Notes: generated by a model not told the origin, from the letters alone. Counted from the stretch's first letter, positions 44,035-52,747 are shown. The stretch: DNA of 52,990 nucleotides from Akkermansia sp. (GCA_017555025.1 JAFZHC010000059.1:1-52990); one strand, 5' to 3'. Made by a program: numbers and translations.

Positions 44035-45135
44035 ATGACAAATGAAAGTCCGCCACGTGCTTGGGTTGATGTAGATTTGGAAGCGATTGCGCACAATCTT
44101 GATATTGCGCGCCAGGCTTTGCCTGATACTGAGCTGATGCCTGTTATTAAAGCCGGCGCTTATGGTCATGGTCTGGAGCCGGTAGCCCGCCGACTGGATG
44201 CTGATGGAATTGCTTTTTTCGGGGTGGCCAATGCCGGTGAGGCGCGCCGCTTAAGCCGCGCCGGAGTGCGTACCAAGCCCTTCATTCTGGGGCCGACTTT
44301 TCCTGAAGAGCGCGAGGAGATTGTGCTGAACAACTGGTGTTGCACGATTTCCACGCTGGAGGAGGCTGAGCACTTTCAGCAACTTGCCGCACTGTATGAT
44401 AAGACGTTTCTGGTGCACCTCGCGGTAGATACCGGTATGGGGCGAGAGGGTTTTTTGCCGTACCAATTGGGGGCGGCTATAGAGCCGCTTAAGGCCATGC
44501 CTAACCTTGTGGTGGATGGTGTGATGTCGCATTTCCCCTCTGCCGATGAAGATGTGCCGTTTACGCAAAACGAAATTACCTTGTTTACTGATTGCGTGCA
44601 AACGCTTCAGCCTCATTTCCGCTTACGTTATCGGCATATAGCTGCCAGCGCAGGCGAGCTGGGGTATGAAGTACCGATAGCCAATCTTGCGAGGCCGGGC
44701 TTGTTGCTATATGGCGTCGGCCCTATGGCTTCTATTTATGATGGCGTGTTACGGCCTACGTTGCGCCTCAGTTCGCGGGTGTCGCTGGTGCGAGAATTGC
44801 CCGCCGGTCATGGCGTGGCTTATGGGCGAACATATATCACGCAGAGGCCTACACGCGTTGCAACCATCGGTATAGGCTATGCAGATGGTTGGCCTCGCAG
44901 TATCTCGGGGCAGGGGGCTCGCGTTTATATTAATGGGCATGATTGTCCCATGTTGGGGCGTGTGACCATGGATCAGATTATGGCCGATGTGACTCATGTC
45001 CCCTTTGTGGCTCCCGGTGATGAGGTGGAACTCATCGGCCCCCATATCCCTGTAACTGAAGTTGCCGAAAAAGCCGGTACTATTGCATGGACTATATTTA
45101 CAGGGCTGGGGCCTCGCTTGCCTAGAATGTATTGA
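44035..45135 (+). CDS. alr: Alanine racemase
   Basis: This PLP enzyme makes D-alanine for peptidoglycan. The 366-aa protein has the cofactor-lysine motif VIKAGAYGHG (about residues 36-45, family VKANAYGHG, Asn to Gly here), the HLAVDTGMGREGF segment, MSHFPSADE, the catalytic-Tyr region in TIGIGYADGWPR and the RVTMDQIMADVTHV motif. The ATG at 44035 (MTNESPPRAWVDVDLEA) is preferred because upstream codons lie in the promoter. It appears monocistronic and has no clear terminator. Confidence 0.95.
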   Translation: MTNESPPRAWVDVDLEAIAHNLDIARQALPDTELMPVIKAGAYGHGLEPVARRLDADGIAFFGVANAGEARRLSRAGVRTKPFILGPTFPEEREEIVLNNWCCTISTLEEAEHFQQLAALYDKTFLVHLAVDTGMGREGFLPYQLGAAIEPLKAMPNLVVDGVMSHFPSADEDVPFTQNEITLFTDCVQTLQPHFRLRYRHIAASAGELGYEVPIANLARPGLLLYGVGPMASIYDGVLRPTLRLSSRVSLVRELPAGHGVAYGRTYITQRPTRVATIGIGYADGWPRSISGQGARVYINGHDCPMLGRVTMDQIMADVTHVPFVAPGDEVELIGPHIPVTEVAEKAGTIAWTIFTGLGPRLPRMY

Positions 45136-46071
45136 GCGCAGCTATGTTCGTGATTAATAGGTGGAATCTTTTCGTTGTGTGGAAGGAAATTATATCTTAT
45201 TAACCGATTTAATTGAAGTGTAGGGCGGAGCTTAATGTATTGTAAGTAAGCACCTCCAATATCTAACAAATAAATAACGCGATGGTAAAATATGATATTA
45301 AAAAGTTATCCGTTCTTTCATAGTTGTCATATATTAGCTTGATTAATTGTTTTGTAATTGGGGGCATATGTTGTAAGAATAATATGATGGTGATTACGCT
45401 TGCTTAAATTAACCGTTGTATTAGTGCACTCGTTGAATGAGCGTCGAGCTAGAAGCGCTTTGTTTGTTTTGCTCTTTTTCTGATAAAACGCCCTCAAAAT
45501 CGCCATTGAAAACCATACAAAACCCGCAGGAGTAATACTCGTTGTTTTATGTATCGTTCGAACAATGGTGCAGTAATAGAAGAATCTCAAAGGAGGTAAA
45601 AGCGGCTTGAAAAAGACTAATGCAACAACCTTGTGAGTGCAACAAAAAAAAGTTTTGCAAAAAATGGCTGTGGATTGGTGTGAAAATCTCTAAAAAATGG
45701 ATTTTTTCAGAGTGTTAAAATGGTAAACCTCCTTGATGAAATTGACTTACATCAGGGAGCTGTTTTTGTTCTTAAAGTTGAGGGGAATGCTTCGAAAAAT
45801 GGGTAATAAAGTGAATTGTACAATTATTTACGGATGAAAAAGAAGGAAAAACGCTGCGGTCGGCGACGCTTTTTTTAACGTGGTGCGTGCATGAAAAAGT
45901 TGAAAGAATAGCTGATTTTGGCTAAAAATAACTACAAAAATTATAATAAGAAATAAAAAGTACTTTATTACAAGAATTTGTGTTTTGTTTGTAATCCTTT
46001 GCTTAATAAAGAATAACATCCGGTTGTGGCGAGCTTGCGCGGTTATTCAGGAAATGAAGGGATTTCACAAA
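45136..46071. other. AT-rich noncoding kilobase
   Basis: No convincing gene is present on either strand. It contains a perfect ribosome-site sequence AAAGGAGGT (45589-45597) followed 9 nt later by TTG and a 9-codon frame. It also holds a terminator-like hairpin (45729-45769) and an 18-nt copy of a sequence also found at 37729. It could be a decayed gene region or hold a small RNA. Confidence 0.5.
45729..45769 (+). terminator. Orphan terminator-like hairpin
   Basis: CTCCTTGATG (45729-45738) pairs with CATCAGGGAG (45750-45759) with one G-U pair, followed by a T-rich tail. No plus-strand gene lies before it, so it may end a small RNA. Confidence 0.5.
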
Positions 46072-46107
46072 CGAGCCGAGCGCAAAACTGATGGAGCGTT
46101 CGGCTCG
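46072..46107 (-). terminator. Terminator of the lipoprotein-tonB-exbBD operon
   Basis: CGAGCCGAGCGC (46072-46083) / GCGTTCGGCTCG (46096-46107) pair with one mismatch. It lies 26 nt downstream of the exbD stop. The T tail is weak. Confidence 0.65.
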
Positions 46108-46133
46108 GAATGACGTCAATGTGTGGGGATAGA

Positions 46134-46550
46134 TTACTTCCGGTGCTCAATACGCACGGGGACTTCTTCGACATTCAGGCCGGCAGCGGTAAGGAAATCG
46201 AGCACTTCGATGAATTTTCCCAGAGAGGAGCCCTCTGCTGCGGCTACCTGCACTCGAGTGTGCGGGTTATTTTTCACGAGTTCGTTAACGGCTGCGGGGA
46301 GTTCGTCTGAGGCGATTTCCCTGCCATTGAGAGCGAGCCTTCCATCTTCTCCTACTTCCAGCAGCACTTGATTATTGTCGCCCATTTCACCGGCGAGATG
46401 TTCTGTGCGCGGCAAGTCGAGTTTGAGCACATTTACCTGCCGCTTGAATTCCGTGTGAACGATGAAAAAAATCAGCAGGATGGTAAGGATGTCGAGCATG
46501 GGCACAATGGGGATGCCCTGCATGACGGCTTTGCGAGTGTAGATTTTCAT
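46134..46550 (-). CDS. exbD: ExbD/TolR-family biopolymer transport protein
   Basis: This 138-aa protein has one N-terminal membrane helix with the proton-path Asp in VPMLDILTILLIFFIV (about residues 16-31), then a periplasmic domain with the KLDLPRTE and TRVQVAAAEGSSL regions. Together with ExbB it forms the proton-driven motor that energises TonB. The open frame extends far upstream through exbB, but the ATG at 46548-46550 (MKIYTRKAVMQGIP) is the family start. It is the last gene of the operon, 13 nt after exbB. Confidence 0.88.
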   Translation of the reverse strand: MKIYTRKAVMQGIPIVPMLDILTILLIFFIVHTEFKRQVNVLKLDLPRTEHLAGEMGDNNQVLLEVGEDGRLALNGREIASDELPAAVNELVKNNPHTRVQVAAAEGSSLGKFIEVLDFLTAAGLNVEEVPVRIEHRK

Positions 46551-46563
46551 GCGTGGAAGAAAA

Positions 46564-47169
46564 TCAGAGTTTGTGACGATTGGCCAGCAGGGTGGAGAAC
46601 AGTTTGTTAATGATGGCAGCGCGACGTTCGAGGCGACGTTCAAAGCAAGCCGTGGCAATGATACCCGGAACGGCGATGGCCAGACCGAAGATGGTGGTAT
46701 AGAGAGCCTTGGAAATACCGAGTGCAATTCCTTGCTCCGCCCCGGGGGTGCCGAAAACGCCGAAGATGTCCACCAGCCCCCAGGCGGTACCCAGAATACC
46801 CAGCATGGGAGCAATGTTGGAGATAACGCTGATGGTGGTCATACCGGCACGTTGGGAATCGACGAAGAGTTGCAGACGGCTTTCCATGATGGTGGGGAGT
46901 TCATCCCTGTTTTTCTTATTGAGGGCGTAGAGCACTTCTTCTGCCAGAGCGCTTGAGCTCTTGCGGCAACTGTGTTTCAGAATGTCATCGGCGGTGTCGT
47001 CACCGGAGCAGGCTTGTGCAATCAGTAGGGAGTAGCGCCGGAGTTCTCGGTTGCTGAGGGTTACAATCAGGTGATAAATGATTGCGGCTACGAGCACAAT
47101 GGAGCAGGCCAACAATGGGTAGCCGAAGGGGTGACAGGCGGCAAAGAATTGATGAATGGTTTCGGTCAT
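46564..47169 (-). CDS. exbB: ExbB/TolQ-family proton channel protein
   Basis: This 201-aa inner-membrane protein has three membrane helices: about 17-39, then MTTISVISNIAPMLGILGTAWGL (about 110-132), and ALYTTIFGLAIAVPGIIATACF (about 155-176). The APMLGILGT motif and the Thr-rich TM3 are MotA/TolQ/ExbB signatures. Length is near the shorter ExbB proteins. It lies between tonB (18-nt gap) and exbD. Confidence 0.9.
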   Translation of the reverse strand: MTETIHQFFAACHPFGYPLLACSIVLVAAIIYHLIVTLSNRELRRYSLLIAQACSGDDTADDILKHSCRKSSSALAEEVLYALNKKNRDELPTIMESRLQLFVDSQRAGMTTISVISNIAPMLGILGTAWGLVDIFGVFGTPGAEQGIALGISKALYTTIFGLAIAVPGIIATACFERRLERRAAIINKLFSTLLANRHKL

Positions 47170-47187
47170 AATGGTGGTGGTGGGAGG

Positions 47188-48357
47188 TTAATCGAAGTTG
47201 AAGGTGAAAATAAGCTCAAGTTGTTCGCCAAGCAATTCTTGTTGCACGGCGGTCGGCATGGGCGGAAGCTGAGCGCGACGTATAGCGCCGAAAGTGAAGG
47301 ACTGCTGAATAATGCTCGCCCCTCGTCGGGTAATGAGGTTCATCGTCTCCACGCTCCCTGTTTTGTTGAGGCGAATAGCGATGATGATACGTCCGGGAAT
47401 GATGTCGCCGCGGTGGTCGTCGCAGGCGGCGTACCACCTGTGGGCGATAAGTCGGTATATTAGTTCCTCATAACGCCCCAGAGGGGTGGCGCTGACATTA
47501 ACGGCCGGGTTGCGCCCCAGCACAAAGCGCCCTGTACTGCGACTCCGCCGTTCGGTTGTGCGAAATCCCGGTTGAGCGTGATCTGCCAAGCTGGGGTCGT
47601 ATACCTTACGTTTTATGCGCGGTTGAGGGGCTGCGGTGCTCGTACCCTGTTGCTGCGGCTGTCCTTTGGGGGGAGCTGCCTGTTGGTGTTGCTTGTTTTC
47701 CGTCAATCTATGCTCGGAGGGTTGCAGTTTGAGTGCATCGGCGGTCTGTTGCTGCGGCAGGTGCGAGGCGGCTGCATCGGTTGGCGGGGTGGTGGCAGGT
47801 GCCTGACCATCTGCGGGGAGCTCTGCAGGTATTGCATTCGGTATGCCCGGAGCCGGTGACGGCGTAGGGGGTGGTACCGGGGTATTGTTTTTGCCTTCGT
47901 GTTCTACCGGGCCATCCTGTCGTTCACGGTCGATGGTGTTGATTTCTTCCTTTTTCTCCCCGTTCATTGTTGGGAGCGGGACATCGCTTGTGCGCTGCGG
48001 GGCATCGCTTTGACCTTCTGCTCGGGTGTTGCGTTTGCCTACAAAATCTGCTTGTGGAGGGCGCTCCTCTTTGCGGTCGCTGTCCGTTTTGGCAAAGGGG
48101 CGACGGGGGGCTTTTTGTTCTTGCTCTGCCGATAAGGCCTTTTTTTTGAGGTGTGTGTGGCGGCTGATTTTCAAGGCGCGGCTGCTTTGAGTCTGCCCTC
48201 TTGCTGTTTGGCAATGTGGGGATGGCAGCTGCAGCAGTAGCCAGGCTGCCAATACGTGCAGCAGCAGAGAAAGCAGCACGCACAGCAGTGCTATGCGCCC
48301 CTGATTGCTCCGGCTACTGTCACCTGTTTGCGGCATGTTCCCCATATCAAACACCAA
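47188..48357 (-). CDS. tonB: TonB-like energy transducer
   Basis: This 389-aa protein has a single N-terminal membrane helix (about 22-44). A very long Pro/Gln/Lys/Glu-rich periplasmic linker (about 50-280) and a C-terminal TonB-type domain follow, with YEELIYRLIAHRWYAACDDH, GRIIIAIRLNKTGSVETM and a QELLGEQLELIFTFNFD end. The linker is longer than in E. coli TonB (239 aa). It should couple the proton gradient via ExbBD to outer-membrane receptors. It starts 21 nt after the lipoprotein gene, so the motor is probably made with the lipoproteins. The exact start (several early ATGs) is uncertain. Confidence 0.82.
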   Translation of the reverse strand: MVFDMGNMPQTGDSSRSNQGRIALLCVLLSLLLHVLAAWLLLQLPSPHCQTARGQTQSSRALKISRHTHLKKKALSAEQEQKAPRRPFAKTDSDRKEERPPQADFVGKRNTRAEGQSDAPQRTSDVPLPTMNGEKKEEINTIDRERQDGPVEHEGKNNTPVPPPTPSPAPGIPNAIPAELPADGQAPATTPPTDAAASHLPQQQTADALKLQPSEHRLTENKQHQQAAPPKGQPQQQGTSTAAPQPRIKRKVYDPSLADHAQPGFRTTERRSRSTGRFVLGRNPAVNVSATPLGRYEELIYRLIAHRWYAACDDHRGDIIPGRIIIAIRLNKTGSVETMNLITRRGASIIQQSFTFGAIRRAQLPPMPTAVQQELLGEQLELIFTFNFD

Positions 48358-48378
48358 CAGCTATCTCTCTGCAAGTAT

Positions 48379-49134
48379 TTATTGCGTCTTTTGCGATTCC
48401 TCGGTAGGGTAGAGCGGAAAGGGCGGCGAGAATTCAGGACGGCTGTGGTCGTGGTAAGGGAAGGCTGCCTCGCAGTCTGCCTCCATGGCGGCACACAGAA
48501 TCGGAGTGCTGATAGGCATGAGTACGATACTCAGGGGAATATCTGCCGCTGTTGCCACAATCTGCAGAGGTAACAACAAGGGGTAATAATCTGCCCGCCG
48601 CTTATCCAAATGCCCAATGTGGTGCGGTGCTCCGTCGATGCCGTAAAGCCCCAGATGTTCTGCTCCCTTCGTGTTGAAGCCTTCTATCGGTTGCAGCTTA
48701 GCTGTTACGATGCCGCGTGCCCCTCGCTCATCTGCTTTCTTCCAATGGGTGATGAAGTTGTTCCGCCACATCGTGCGTGCAGGAAAAGGGGTAGCTTCGA
48801 AATAAATTTTCTCGATTGGGTATTGCTGCAATTCTTCGACCGTGTAGGGGCGATTGTAGGTGCATGTGTCATTAAACTGGTCGCCCGTAGTGTTATATAT
48901 GGGCATGCATTCGTAGCCTTTACGGCGTTCCGGTACCCACACCAGCGGAAGTTCGACATAATATTTGCCGTCTTTGCGGTAGAGTTGCCCGCTGTAAATG
49001 TTCTGAGTTTCAGTCGTGCCGCTTGGCACAATGCGGGGAACTTTGGTGCCGATGCTGCCGATGGTTCGTCCTAAATCGGAGTAGATGCAGCTGCTCAGGC
49101 ATGCCGCAGTTGCTATCAATAAGCCATATTTCAT
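48379..49134 (-). CDS. Lipoprotein of a five-member tandem family, member 5
   Basis: The ATG at 49132-49134 gives a lipobox N-terminus MKYGLLIATAACLSSC (Cys16), then YSDLGRTIGSIG, the family N-terminal motif. The middle has YRKDGKYYVELPLVWVPERR and NRPYTVEELQQYP, and near the end comes VATAADIPLSIVLMPI, the family DIPLS motif. Its closest relative here is member 1 (52556). The start overlaps the stop of the hydrolase-like gene by 4 nt, and tonB follows 21 nt later. It is probably outer-membrane anchored. The function is unknown. Confidence 0.75.
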   Translation of the reverse strand: MKYGLLIATAACLSSCIYSDLGRTIGSIGTKVPRIVPSGTTETQNIYSGQLYRKDGKYYVELPLVWVPERRKGYECMPIYNTTGDQFNDTCTYNRPYTVEELQQYPIEKIYFEATPFPARTMWRNNFITHWKKADERGARGIVTAKLQPIEGFNTKGAEHLGLYGIDGAPHHIGHLDKRRADYYPLLLPLQIVATAADIPLSIVLMPISTPILCAAMEADCEAAFPYHDHSRPEFSPPFPLYPTEESQKTQ

Positions 49135-49613
49135 GATTTTCTGCGTAAGTTCTTGATGAATAAGTAGATTGCGGCTGCGCAGATAAGCAGCTCGAGGCCC
49201 ATGCTCCAGTGCAGAAAGAAGTTCAGCCACCATGGTTTGTGGAGCGCGGGGACTGTGGCGAGCGCATAGTATTCATTGCTCCACGGGGCGAACAACTGAA
49301 TGTCACCCACTACGCCGTCTAGGGCGATATGGAGTAACCCCGACGCGCTGAATGCTACTGCCGGTATCGCCACTCCACCGCGATGCCATAGCAACCACAA
49401 CAGACTGAGCAGCAGGAGACCCAGCCATACCACCGGCCAATGAATACAATAGCTGTGGTGGTGGCAGGAATCCACCAGATAGAAATACAGCAAATCAAAA
49501 TCAGGCGCTATGGAGCCGAGCAGGCAGGCGGCCATGAGCAGTGGATGCTTCGCCCCGCAGCGTTCGGCTCCGCGAGCTGTCAGGTACCCGGCCGGTAGGT
49601 GAGCAATGAACAT
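49131..49613 (-). CDS. Polytopic membrane protein, metal-hydrolase-like (YdjM/DUF457 type)
   Basis: This 160-aa protein with four membrane segments starts MFIAHLPAGYLTARGAE. It has the pattern GSIAPDFDLLYFYL, HHHSYCIHWP and LLHIALDGVVGD, i.e. the His/Asp-rich signature of the YdjM-like membrane-bound predicted metal hydrolases. The substrate is unknown, with a lipid or envelope component being the plausible guess. It is sandwiched inside the lipoprotein family, 6 nt after member 4 and overlapping member 5 by 4 nt, so it belongs to the operon. Confidence 0.75.
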   Translation of the reverse strand: MFIAHLPAGYLTARGAERCGAKHPLLMAACLLGSIAPDFDLLYFYLVDSCHHHSYCIHWPVVWLGLLLLSLLWLLWHRGGVAIPAVAFSASGLLHIALDGVVGDIQLFAPWSNEYYALATVPALHKPWWLNFFLHWSMGLELLICAAAIYLFIKNLRRKS

Positions 49614-49619
49614 ATCGTC

Positions 49620-50357
49620 TTAATTGGCAAGCGGTTCGTAAACGGCATCCACCAGCCAGCCGATGGGGGTAGCGATGAGGGAGAGCGGTATATCCACGAC
49701 TTCTGCTACCCAACTGACGGGGCGCAGGCACTGGTTGTACCAGGTGCGTCGCCGGGGCAGGCAGTCAGGCCGGATGTGAGTTCTGAATAAAGGGTGTAGG
49801 GGTTCGCGTGTGTCGAAATCATAACCATGGATGTCTAACACAAGCTCGGCATCGCTCAGGTCGGGTGATTCGCGCAGACAGTCGTCAGGAAGGCTGTGTA
49901 AACGTATTTTGCTCATCCTGAAGAGCTGCTTGTAACGAAACTCTGATAACTCTGCATAAAGGTGTTCTGTCGGGTAGTCCGCCAGTTCGTCTTGCGAGAA
50001 ATGGGGCTTCGGTATGGAGCACTCCAGATTTTTGTAATCAGACTTGTGGCTGCTCCTGCAGATGTGATTCAGCACACTGTAGCGAGCCGGAGCATAAGAG
50101 ACGGGTATGTCAACAATGTAATGCTCGCCCTTTTTCCAAACGCGATAATGGAAGTCCGAATCTTTGTTGTTGCCGGTGCTTTGTTTGCCCTCCGGCAATG
50201 CCTCTTCCCGCAGCTGTGCTTGCTGCTGACCGATGGCGGCAATAGCGCCGCCGGTATCTATGATTGTGGCACGACCGGAGATGCATGAGACCGGCACGCA
50301 GGACAGTAGTATACTGAAACAGATGATAACTTTTTTCAATAGCTTACGATTGTTCAT
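49620..50357 (-). CDS. Lipoprotein of the tandem family, member 4
   Basis: This 245-aa protein has a lipobox near residue 25 (VPVSC). The mature N-terminus is ISGRATIIDTGGAIAAIG, then YRVWKKGEHYIVDIPVSYAPARYSV. The C-terminus RRRTWYNQCLRPVSWVAEVV continues DIPLSLIATPIGWLVDAVYEPLAN. It is nearly identical in plan to member 3 (50364) and is the most recent-looking duplicate pair. There is a 6-nt gap on each side, within the operon. No known domain is recognised. Confidence 0.75.
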   Translation of the reverse strand: MNNRKLLKKVIICFSILLSCVPVSCISGRATIIDTGGAIAAIGQQQAQLREEALPEGKQSTGNNKDSDFHYRVWKKGEHYIVDIPVSYAPARYSVLNHICRSSHKSDYKNLECSIPKPHFSQDELADYPTEHLYAELSEFRYKQLFRMSKIRLHSLPDDCLRESPDLSDAELVLDIHGYDFDTREPLHPLFRTHIRPDCLPRRRTWYNQCLRPVSWVAEVVDIPLSLIATPIGWLVDAVYEPLAN

Positions 50358-50363
50358 AGGGGA

Positions 50364-51092
50364 TTAATTGGCAAGTGGTTCGTAGATAGCATCTGCCACC
50401 CAGCCGATGGGTGTGGCAATGAGGGAGAGAGGGATATCCACCACTTCCGCAGCCCAGCTGATGGGGCGCAGGCATTGATTGTACCAGGTGCGTCGAGGCT
50501 TGGGAATTTCCTGGCTGTTTTGCCAGATTTTTTGCATGTGGGCCGAATGCCCGTAGAAATCTTTGTGGAGGATAGTGTCGCGCAGATTTATGTCGGCCGC
50601 AGCGAAAATGGGGATATGTTGAAAACTGGCGAACTTGGGGGCCTTTATGCGCTTGTCCATGCGCCACATTTTCTTGTATTGTTCCGCAGTTAATTCAGCA
50701 TAGTAATATTCTACAGGGAATTGAGATAGTTCTGCGTTGCTGTAGTGTTTGGGGTATTCGACTGCCAGTGTCTTTTTGCGCCGGGTGCCATGTCCTGCAA
50801 AGTGAACTAGTACAGAGTAGTTCGCCGGTGCGTAGCAGACAGGGAGCTCAACGAGGTAGCGGTCGCCCTTTTTCCAGGTGCGGTAGTGCAGCTGGTAGTC
50901 AGACTCGTTTTTGGGGCGGGGCGGGAGTTCGGGGCGGAGACGCGGTCTTTGCTGGCCGACGTTGGCAATGGCGCCACCGGTATCGATTATCGTGGCGCGG
51001 CCGGTGTACAGGCTGATGCAGGAACCGAGCAGGCTGCTCAGGAGTATGGCGGAGCAGATGCCGATACGTTTTAAAGTGGTGCTTTTTTTCAT
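50364..51092 (-). CDS. Lipoprotein of the tandem family, member 3
   Basis: This 242-aa protein starts at 51090-51092 (MKKSTTLKRIGICSAILLSS) with a lipobox ending LLGSC. Then come the family motif IIDTGGAIANVG, the central YRTWKKGDRYLVELPVCYAPANYSV and the C-terminal RRTWYNQCLRPISWAAEVV with DIPLSLIATPIGWVADAIYE. An ATG 14 codons upstream would bury the signal and is rejected. It pairs closely with member 4. The gap to member 2 is 4 nt. Confidence 0.75.
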   Translation of the reverse strand: MKKSTTLKRIGICSAILLSSLLGSCISLYTGRATIIDTGGAIANVGQQRPRLRPELPPRPKNESDYQLHYRTWKKGDRYLVELPVCYAPANYSVLVHFAGHGTRRKKTLAVEYPKHYSNAELSQFPVEYYYAELTAEQYKKMWRMDKRIKAPKFASFQHIPIFAAADINLRDTILHKDFYGHSAHMQKIWQNSQEIPKPRRTWYNQCLRPISWAAEVVDIPLSLIATPIGWVADAIYEPLAN

Positions 51093-51096
51093 GGGT

Positions 51097-51768
51097 TCAG
51101 TATTTCCAGAGGTTGTGTCCGGTAAGCATGACAAGCCAGTTAATGGGGGTGGCTACGATGGAAAGCGGGATGTCTGCCACCTCGCCAGCCCAGCGCAAGG
51201 GCTGAACGACTGTATTAAGCCCGCTTCGGCGGTCTGGCAGGAAGGCGTTTACTGCCGCCTGTTGTTCTCTGGCGCTCATCTGCATATGGCCAAGGCTCAG
51301 CCCCTTTGTATATAGTATACCGTATGGGGCAATGTCTGAAAAATCAACCAACCGAGTTGCTCTGCAGGACGAGGTGCCTTCCAGCTCAACATAGTACCTT
51401 TTTGAATTCAGAGCATTACCAGCCACTATCTCATCCATGGTGAGGGGGCGGTTGTGGAAGTGCGGCTTTTCCATCACCGGGCAACCACCCACCTGAAAGC
51501 ACCGGAACCAATCTGAGCGTGCCGGTAGGTAGCGGATATCCAGTTGGGCATAACGCTTTCCATCTGCCGTAGTATACACTATAACGCTCTCATGATTAGG
51601 GCGCAGATGAGAAGCTTTCTCGGTTGTTGCTAGACTGGAGGTGTAGTCGCTGCTCACCGGTACTTCTCGGCCTATGTTATTTATTGCTCCGCCGGTATCG
51701 ACTATGGTGCAGGCGGGGAGTAGCAAAAGTGGGGCGAGGGAAAAAATCAGTTGTCGTATCGGTGCCAT
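51097..51768 (-). CDS. Lipoprotein of the tandem family, member 2
   Basis: This 223-aa protein starts at 51766-51768 (MAPIRQLIFSLAPLLLLPAC), with the lipobox Cys at about residue 20. The mature part opens IVDTGGAINNIGREV and ends RWAGEVADIPLSIVATPINWL. The central part is more divergent (YAQLDIRYLPARSDWF, NRPLTMDEI). Its start lies 22 nt inside the end of member 1, so translation is coupled. The longer frame upstream is read through member 1 and is not a real start. Confidence 0.75.
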   Translation of the reverse strand: MAPIRQLIFSLAPLLLLPACTIVDTGGAINNIGREVPVSSDYTSSLATTEKASHLRPNHESVIVYTTADGKRYAQLDIRYLPARSDWFRCFQVGGCPVMEKPHFHNRPLTMDEIVAGNALNSKRYYVELEGTSSCRATRLVDFSDIAPYGILYTKGLSLGHMQMSAREQQAAVNAFLPDRRSGLNTVVQPLRWAGEVADIPLSIVATPINWLVMLTGHNLWKY

Positions 51769-52556
51769 GGCTTGATATAGGAGTCTGAACGTTCCGGTTG
51801 GTTGGTGGTGGTGTAATCCAAATGGGGTGAAAGGACTCCGGCAAAGGGAAGGGTAAGTGTCATTGTGACGATGCTGAGTGGTACATCCGCCACATAGCCA
51901 ATTGCTTGCAGGGGCATGAGTGCATAGTTGTACCAAGTGCGGCGAACCGGTAGGAGCTGGGCTACCTGACGCGCTTCATAGAAGTGGTAGCTTCCCAGAT
52001 ATTCCGCAGATTGGAGGTCAACATTTTCGGTCACGGAAAACGTGAGGTCTGGGTCTGCTATCTGCAGAACACCTCGTGCTTGTTTGTCGCTTCTGGGCCG
52101 GGGGGTAAATTGCTCCGCTTCTGTAAGGCGGTAGATGTCGCCCGTTTTTCTGTATAACCAATTAGAATGCAAGGCAATAACGATATTCTCTTGCGGGAGC
52201 TTCGCTAATTCTTCCCTGCTGTATGGGCGGTTGCATGTTGCTACTCCGTAAGAGCTGTATATGAGCCCTTCATATTCGAAACCGCAGCGGCGCTCTGTGA
52301 CATAGACTAGCGGCATCTCGATATACAGCCGGCCATCTTTGCGGTAGAGCTTCACGATGCAGTCGCAGGGCGAGGTGTCGGATACGTCCGGATGTCCTTC
52401 CGGGAGGACGCGCTCGGGATGCGGTTTGGCAACTTGTCTCCCGATGCTGTCTATCGTGTTGCCGATATCCGTGCGGATGCAGCTGGGCAATGCTGTCAGG
52501 CACAGTAAAGTCGACAGCAAAAGACACAGGGAGGGGGCTGGGTAGGGAATTGGCAT
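51747..52556 (-). CDS. Lipoprotein of the tandem family, member 1 (operon start)
   Basis: This 269-aa protein has a signal and lipobox ending LPSC (about residue 26), then IRTDIGNTIDSIGRQV, YRKDGRLYIEMPLVYVTERR, NRPYSREELAKLP and VRRTWYNYALMPLQAIGYVA followed by DVPLSIVTM. It is first of nine co-directional genes (52556 to 46134). The promoter TTGCGC-17-TAGAAT (52563-52591) ends 6 nt before the ATG. Outer-membrane anchoring is likely. The function is unknown. Confidence 0.75.
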   Translation of the reverse strand: MPIPYPAPSLCLLLSTLLCLTALPSCIRTDIGNTIDSIGRQVAKPHPERVLPEGHPDVSDTSPCDCIVKLYRKDGRLYIEMPLVYVTERRCGFEYEGLIYSSYGVATCNRPYSREELAKLPQENIVIALHSNWLYRKTGDIYRLTEAEQFTPRPRSDKQARGVLQIADPDLTFSVTENVDLQSAEYLGSYHFYEARQVAQLLPVRRTWYNYALMPLQAIGYVADVPLSIVTMTLTLPFAGVLSPHLDYTTTNQPERSDSYIKPWHRYDN

Positions 52557-52562
52557 GCTGGC

Positions 52563-52591
52563 ATTCTAGCAGGTAGTGGGGTGAAGCGCAA
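52563..52591 (-). promoter_or_regulatory. Leaderless-type promoter of the lipoprotein-TonB operon
   Basis: On the minus strand TTGCGC (52586-52591), a 17-nt spacer and TAGAAT (52563-52568) end exactly 6 nt before the first ATG (52554-52556). Confidence 0.65.
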
Positions 52592-52747
52592 GGAGAAAGC
52601 CCCACAGATGACAGATTGACAATAAAAAAACAAGATTAGTCTTGCCTAACAGGTGCCATTCGGAGTACAATGCGGATTGACTGAGAGCGCTGCTGCAAAA
52701 ATCGGCGTGGCAGCAAACAAGGTTTTTCCTAAAACAAACACAAAACT

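Noticed and set aside
45327..46019. Two small minus-strand frames in the AT-rich gap
   Set aside because: Low-complexity translations with no ribosome site, promoter or motif.
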